Source of the DNA: Leptoclinus maculatus
Lineage: Eukaryota; Chordata; Actinopteri; Perciformes; Stichaeidae
Assembly: GCA_032191485.1 (NCBI GenBank)
Contig: JAVDOI010000005.1
Location: forward strand, 1,572,001-1,636,000
Direction: 5' to 3'
Length of the DNA stretch: 64,000 nt
Position numbers and translations under genes: made by a program. The stretch's first letter is position 1, and each line of letters begins with the position of its first letter. This document shows, in pieces, positions 58,701 to 64,000 of the stretch. Under the pieces are notes generated by a model that worked only from the letters and a program-made list of their open reading frames with translations, made no database searches and was not told where the DNA came from.

Positions 58701-60599
58701 GCTCACCGGACTATCGCTCTGGAGGGGAGAGCCAAAGCTCGGGCGCTGAAGGAGAGCTGCTTCATTTGCTCCCAGATAACATATGTCAGGGTACATGTGA
58801 AAGAGGGGGAGGGGGTTGGGGGGGGGGGGCAGAAAAGAAATAAAGGAATTGTGTTGTGGGCTATTTGCACTACTGTTTACAGCCGAAACATTTCAACATT
58901 GGTATCCTGTAGAAAGATTTGATTCTCATGAAAGAACAAACATTTTCAGTATCCGTTTGCACATTTTGAGTTGATTCACTGTCTCTTTCCTGTGTGATTT
59001 CTCCCAGTTTAGAGGAAGAGCACGCTGACTTTTAGAATTTTTTAGAATAGTCTGTAACCCTAAAACATGACATGGTTATGGTTATGGTTATGAGACTTAC
59101 AAGTGAGAGGGATCCTTTAGATAAGGAACACTAGTTGCTCTTGTCTGGACAATTATTTTTGCAATAGCTCATCCCATTATGAATGAAATTAAATCAGAGA
59201 TATTAAGTACAGGAGTGAAAGTGCCTTGAATCACTGCTCTCTGTCAAGCTGCTGATTCACTTTTTCATACGGATTTGACGCTATCATAGCCAAAGTTTTT
59301 GACTTACTGATGAAGTACACTCCTCTGCTGAACAACTGAAAAGCAGAATCTCATGCTGGTGTGTTAGTTTGTCCGAACTGGCGTTTCAATCCGCTGCCAT
59401 GCCGACACCTCCTGAAAACACAGCAAACTTGCCCTAACAAGCACTTTCTCAAATAATCCTTTGTATTTGCCTTACACTCCATGAAAGGTAAAAAAAAAGA
59501 CAAATTGTGTTCTTCATGTTTATTGCTCTAGATAAAAAATAAAACCTGGTCAAGCAGCACCTGATTGGATGTCAGCTGTAAAAAAACAACTTTATAACTT
59601 GCTCAAAAGTTTTATGTTTTATGTTATATTATGCAGTCATACTCGTACTAAAGATGAAGATGTTTAATGGATGTAGCCTGTAGAAAGAGTGTGAAAGGAG
59701 TGTGAGGTTACAGCAGCATCACTTTCCCAAGATGCAAACAACTGGAAAGAAAATGCAAAACATCAGTGTTACAGTCGAAAAGTGTTAAGATGTGGTCGTA
59801 TGTAATGTTATTTTGTAAATTCATAGGAATACAAAACTATTGACTGCTCCTTATGACGGATGAGTGATGATGGCTGATATGCCTTATATGTGGCCAAAAA
59901 CAAAAACAGTCTATTTCTTGGCATCAAAGGAGGGGACAAAGTGGCCAAATGTTGTCAGCTTCAAGAACACACTCTTTGTACAAGATCAAGTGTCTGGATA
60001 TAGAATTCCTTATCACACAACGATGTGCATGCTGTGGCCCATGAAATGCGCTACATTCTTGTCTTTATTATGGCATATGACAGAATACACTCATCAACAT
60101 TGGAGAAAGAAGCCTGGGGATTGGATTAATTTGTGGGGAGCAGCCCTTGAGACAATCACCGCCCACAGCCGACCACCCAGCCAGACCTGCTGGACCAAAC
60201 GCCACTGAAAGCGAAGTCGAGAGAAAGGAGAACCCAGATGGAAGCTAAGCTTACCCAGCTAAGACCTGACGCTATTCCAGCACCCGGTCTGCTCCTGGCT
60301 AAAGTTCGGTCACAGGAAAATCCAGGCTAACTCAAGCAACTGGACGAGTGACTGTTGTGCCCACATCTTCACAGAGACATGGCTCCATTGTAGCATCCCG
60401 GATCAAGCTACACTTGACAAGCAGACAGCAGGAGAGCGCAGGACTCCGGTGGGATGAGAGGAGGCAGACTGATGCTTGCTGCACACACATAGTCAAAGTT
60501 GATCAGTGTTTCCCTGATGTCATTTTTTTTATGTAGAGATGTTGGCCATATTGCCCAGACTATTGTTTTGTTGTTGCTGCTCCTGATGCAAATTTAAGC
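58701..60599. other. Unassigned sequence
   Basis: A G-run lies at about 58806-58830 and a short (GGTTAT)n near 59066-59090. No gene supported; the 114-codon frame near 59864 has no recognisable family. Confidence 0.4.
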
Positions 60600-60690
60600 T
60601 GTCACGAAAACGGCCCTTTCCACCTCTGCTGGACAAGTGAATAAATCATGTCCTCCATCTTCCTTTGTCGGGCATAACACTGGCTGAAAG
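60600..60690 (-). mobile_element. Short Tx1-type LINE fragment
   Basis: Closely matches 55190-55265 (CTTTCCACCTCTGCTGGA, AAGTGAATAAATC, CCTCCATCTTCCTT), so it is another copy of the KEDGGH segment. Flanking parts are not recognised. Confidence 0.65.
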
Positions 60691-62859
60691 ACTGTAAGGT
60701 TAAGTTAGACCAAGACCAACTGCTCAGACAGACACACCTAAGCCAGAAGTCAGGATCAGCCCTCAGGATGTTTTCTGATACCTTTTTTTTCACTATTATT
60801 TCCTGTTGGCCTGAACCTCGGTTCATCACAAGTTGATAAGAAGCAGCCCCAACTTGTGGCCTGTTTGCTCTCAGGGCAGCAGAGACATCCTGCAAATAAA
60901 ATAATGTAAATCAAAATATTTCGCTACTGCAGCCGTCATCTTAAACTCAAGTTGAAGCCTACAGATCTTGGGAAATGTTCTCAATACAAATGAGGAAGTG
61001 TTCCCTACTATAAAGTGCTGCAAGTAACTCTAACTCAGGGGTTGACATGGACACATATTTGTATTTGAATTTGTGGTGTTAGTGACATTGTGATGTATTA
61101 GCTGGATCATAATCTGTTATAATAGAACATGTACTTGTGGCCGACTGAGGCTGCATTGTAGGTCTGAACAGGTCCTGCTCAGGTCCCCGAATGTTGCATT
61201 GTTCTACAGTGTAAAGAAGACGACAGTTAAGATACCAATGCTAAGCTCTACAGCACAGAAAACATATATGATCAATACTTACACTTCACTAAACTAAGAG
61301 GGATCCAGTAAATTAGCTACTGCCCATGCTGCTGTTTAGGGACAATTATAACCAACTCGGGGCACTAAGTCAACTGTCACTCAAAAACTCATTAGCCAAT
61401 GGTGACGCAAGCCTGAAAAAGCCTGCCATGCTAGACAGGAGGAGATATGAGGTGCAAAAGAGAGAGAGCATGCGGAACTTTTCAATTGTGAGCAAAAAAG
61501 CTGCACTTGAGACTCATAGCGGCAGATTCAAGTCTTACATTTGTGTTTGTGTTAGAAAAATGACCAAGATTTTTTTTATGACAAAAATGTTGTACAGGTG
61601 TGCAACACTCGTCGGATGAACACATACTGTACAGATTTGTACATTTAGTCTATAACTTAACTTTTTTGATACAGCTGTGTGAATGTGTTTTGCACCATAT
61701 GCAGTAATGATATCAGTGTGTGGTTTTCTTAATTTGCGATTTGTAGAAAAGGATTTGTGCACCTGCAATGAAGAATTTGAGATGGTGTAGCTGTTGTGTT
61801 GCGTTTGTGGGAGAGAAAAAAACTTTCAAATTTACTGATACACATGTGACTTTTTTCTACAATAAATTCCTCTGTCACAGGTGCTCAGGTGGTTTGCTCC
61901 AATAATAACTTCATATTTAGCTCCGTGCTTCTGGAAGATGAGCCGGTCACTGCGATTATTCTTCAGCAGACGTGAGAACTTCCAACATTTTCTTTAGTAA
62001 AATCTCAGGACGTTACCATGCAAATAAGTTTGTCTACAACATTGTAGAAACCTTTGGTAAAATCATGTGAATTATTTTGGGTCAAAGTAACTAAATAATG
62101 TAATTCATGTTTTTCAGTTTGAAATTATTTTAAAGGAAATGTTAAAACATACAATTTACATTATTTAGGGCTACAATGAATATTTGGGAATTATGAGAAA
62201 CATACTAATGGTAGTAATGCAGTATTAATATGCACAGTATTTACAGGAAATGCTTTTATATTGATGTGCAAGAAGGTAACCAGAGAGATGTTGGGTGTAG
62301 AAGTCTGACGGACAGATAGACGCTACACATATTTTCTCTTATAAACCTGTACAAATCTATTTTCAGTCCAGAGAAGGAACAAACTATAAAGACAACATCA
62401 ACATATTATCTTGATATGTTGAACTTATTTACACATCCATCAGTTTCAGAACAACATGATCATTGATTTGGAGTAGTGTTTGTGGCCACCTGATCAATGT
62501 AAGTGCAATATTCTCTTTCTTTTTGCTCAGTTTTTGGTCTCCACCAAATGAGGGAAATATCGGTCTCTTTAGCTGATAAATCTCCACTATGTTCACCAGA
62601 TTGTCAGTCTGCTGTTTTCTGTTGAGCAGGTAGTGAACAGTGGGTTTATCTGAGCTTTCAATTTCACTGCCTGCTGCCGCTGGAAACAAACCTATGAGAG
62701 CGGTGACAGTAAACCAGAACAGTAAAGTTGTGGGCCGGCCAACTAAACATTGAGCTGAAACTATAAAGCTCTGTAAAGTTGAGATTCAGCAGATACTTCA
62801 GGTAAATCCCTGTAGGTTCACCAGAGACACCTTCAACATACTGAAGGATCTTTTTAGAA
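60691..62859. other. Unassigned AT-rich sequence
   Basis: No gene or repeat family seen. Confidence 0.4.
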
Positions 62860-63120
62860 AGAACAGCCTGAAGAGGGCTTCAGTGTTGTGAGTCCAGTCC
62901 AGTTTGTCTTATTGTATCGGACCCCAAGGTACTTGTAGGAGTCTACACTCTCCACTTCCTCTCTCTGGATGATAACCTGGACAGGGGGCCTCCTATTCCT
63001 CTGGTAGTCCACCAACAGTTTGTTTGTCTTACTGAGCTTCAGGTAACTGTTATTGCGCCATGTGATGAAGCTCTCTATCAGTCCTCTGTACTGCTCCTCA
63101 TTGTCTTTGCTGATTTAACA
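62860..63120 (-). mobile_element. LINE RT-thumb fragment (Rex1/CR1-like)
   Basis: On the minus strand it reads LIESFITWRNNSYLKLSKTN, KLLVDYQRNRRPPVQVIIQ and SVDSYKYLGV, parallel to KTKELVVDFRR and SYKYLGVHL in the LINE at 45075. Only this part remains. Confidence 0.75.
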
Positions 63121-63296
63121 ATTATGTACAGATTACAGTTAGTAACAGTTACAGTACACGGTAGTTCATGTGAGTGTGCTCCAGTGGTTAGCTTACGGCC
63201 GCTGCTCTTCACTGCTCCCATACAGTTACAGCTAACGCCATCCTGATCGACAGCGTTGTCGTGGAAGCGTCCGGTTCCCACTCAGGTCTACGCTAG

Positions 63297-63491
63297 CTCT
63301 GTCAGCACATTAGTGCTAGCGTCGTTAGCACATTAGTGCTAGCTCTATCAGCACATTAGTGCTAGCGTCGTTAGCACATTAGTGCTAGCTCTGTCAGCAC
63401 ATTAGTGCTAGCTCTGTCAGCACATTAGTGCTAGCTCTGTCAGCACATTAGTGCTAGCGTCGTTAGCACATTAGTGCTAGCGTCGTTAGCA
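63297..63491. repeat. 23-bp minisatellite, eight full copies plus a partial
   Basis: Each unit ends AGCACATTAGTGCTAG. Two alternate heads occur, CTCTGTC (or CTCTATC) and CGTCGTT, in the order 1-2-1-2-1-1-1-2 and a partial 2. Each unit carries the small dyad AGCAC-ATTA-GTGCT. Confidence 0.97.
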
Positions 63492-64000
63492 CCGTTTGCC
63501 GTCTCAGGTGTCTCATTGTGAGGGGTCGCTTATTATGCTCTTTGAAATATACTCACTTGATTTACTGTCATATTTTATTCGCCATGAATTATGCTGTGTG
63601 GTTTTTATTGTTACTTTTTCATCCTTTTTATCGAACTGGTACTCGATACTTTAACCTCATTTTTGTACTATAATAGAAATTGTAAGAATTCCGACAATTA
63701 TTACAATTATGGAGGAAGTGAAAAAAGGCTTCTTCTAAATAGTATAATAATGTTAAATTGCTGTAGTGACCTTGCTCTATAAGTGGAGACTTCAGTACAT
63801 TCGTTGTCTTCAATCTTAATTGTCTCTATTTAAAGAGACTGAAAAGAAAAGCACCCGTTCTTTAGTTAAGAAAAGTCATTTCATATCAAACAGGAGGGCT
63901 TGCACGTTTATCCCAGTAGTCAGTAGTAGAGAGAAATGTCATTTGCATCTCTGCTCACATCTTTCTCTGCATCTGTCACGGCTGCTCTCAATGTGTTCTT
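63492..64000. other. Unassigned sequence to the window end
   Basis: Nothing recognised. Confidence 0.4.

Noticed and set aside
58571..58843. Plus-strand 90-codon Gly-rich frame
   Set aside because: Antisense to gypsy-like motifs and ending in a G-run; no family match.
59864..60208. 114-codon frame as a host exon
   Set aside because: Some hydrophilic composition but no recognisable family or splice frame; left unassigned.

Overview
The window looks like nuclear DNA of a ray-finned fish, probably a percomorph. It is intron-rich and AT-rich. It carries teleost-type tRNA-derived SINEs, Rex1/L2/Tx1-type LINE remnants, many small hAT transposons with clean 8-bp target duplications, and long simple repeats. 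There are no bacterial operons, CRISPR arrays, rRNA or tRNA genes.

One host gene can be reconstructed exon by exon: vstm2b (V-set and transmembrane domain containing 2B), on the minus strand. Its five coding exons lie at 53457-53385, 52893-52706, 51829-51800 (a 30-bp microexon), 51079-50641 and 14517-14429. They join in frame to 272 codons plus a stop, with consensus GT/AG sites throughout. The first four exons sit within 2.8 kb. The last exon, which encodes the hydrophobic C-terminal tail, is about 36 kb away, so intron 4 (14518-50640) fills more than half of the window.

Intron 4 holds the most striking feature: a minisatellite array of about 19 kb (18146-37110) made of roughly 540 copies of a 33-bp AT-rich unit. 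The unit is a multiple of three and lacks a stop in one frame on each strand, so long but almost certainly non-genic ORFs run in both directions (up to 691 codons). Nearly every unit carries AATAAA on the plus strand only, which is antisense to vstm2b. Large copied blocks (1.0-1.6 kb) and a 297-bp repeat show recent higher-order amplification. One hAT element (30475-31571) has jumped into the array.

The rest of intron 4 holds an L2-type LINE end (17465-17930), a chimeric hAT (37184-38550), SINEs, a 60-bp minisatellite (42671-43021), two Rex1-like LINE fragments, and a second hAT copy (46753-48148) inserted in a TA tract inside the larger LINE. Members of this hAT family carry 1, 9 or 16 copies of an internal 41-bp repeat.

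Left of the gene (1-14.4 kb) are a possible LTR end, hAT elements, a LINE end, SINEs, a 20-bp perfect palindrome and unassigned sequence. Right of the gene (53.5-64 kb) are a CpG-rich upstream region, a Tx1-type LINE split by a 1.4-kb hAT that keeps a transposase C-terminal relic, gypsy-like remnants, another LINE fragment and a 23-bp minisatellite. No second host gene could be supported.
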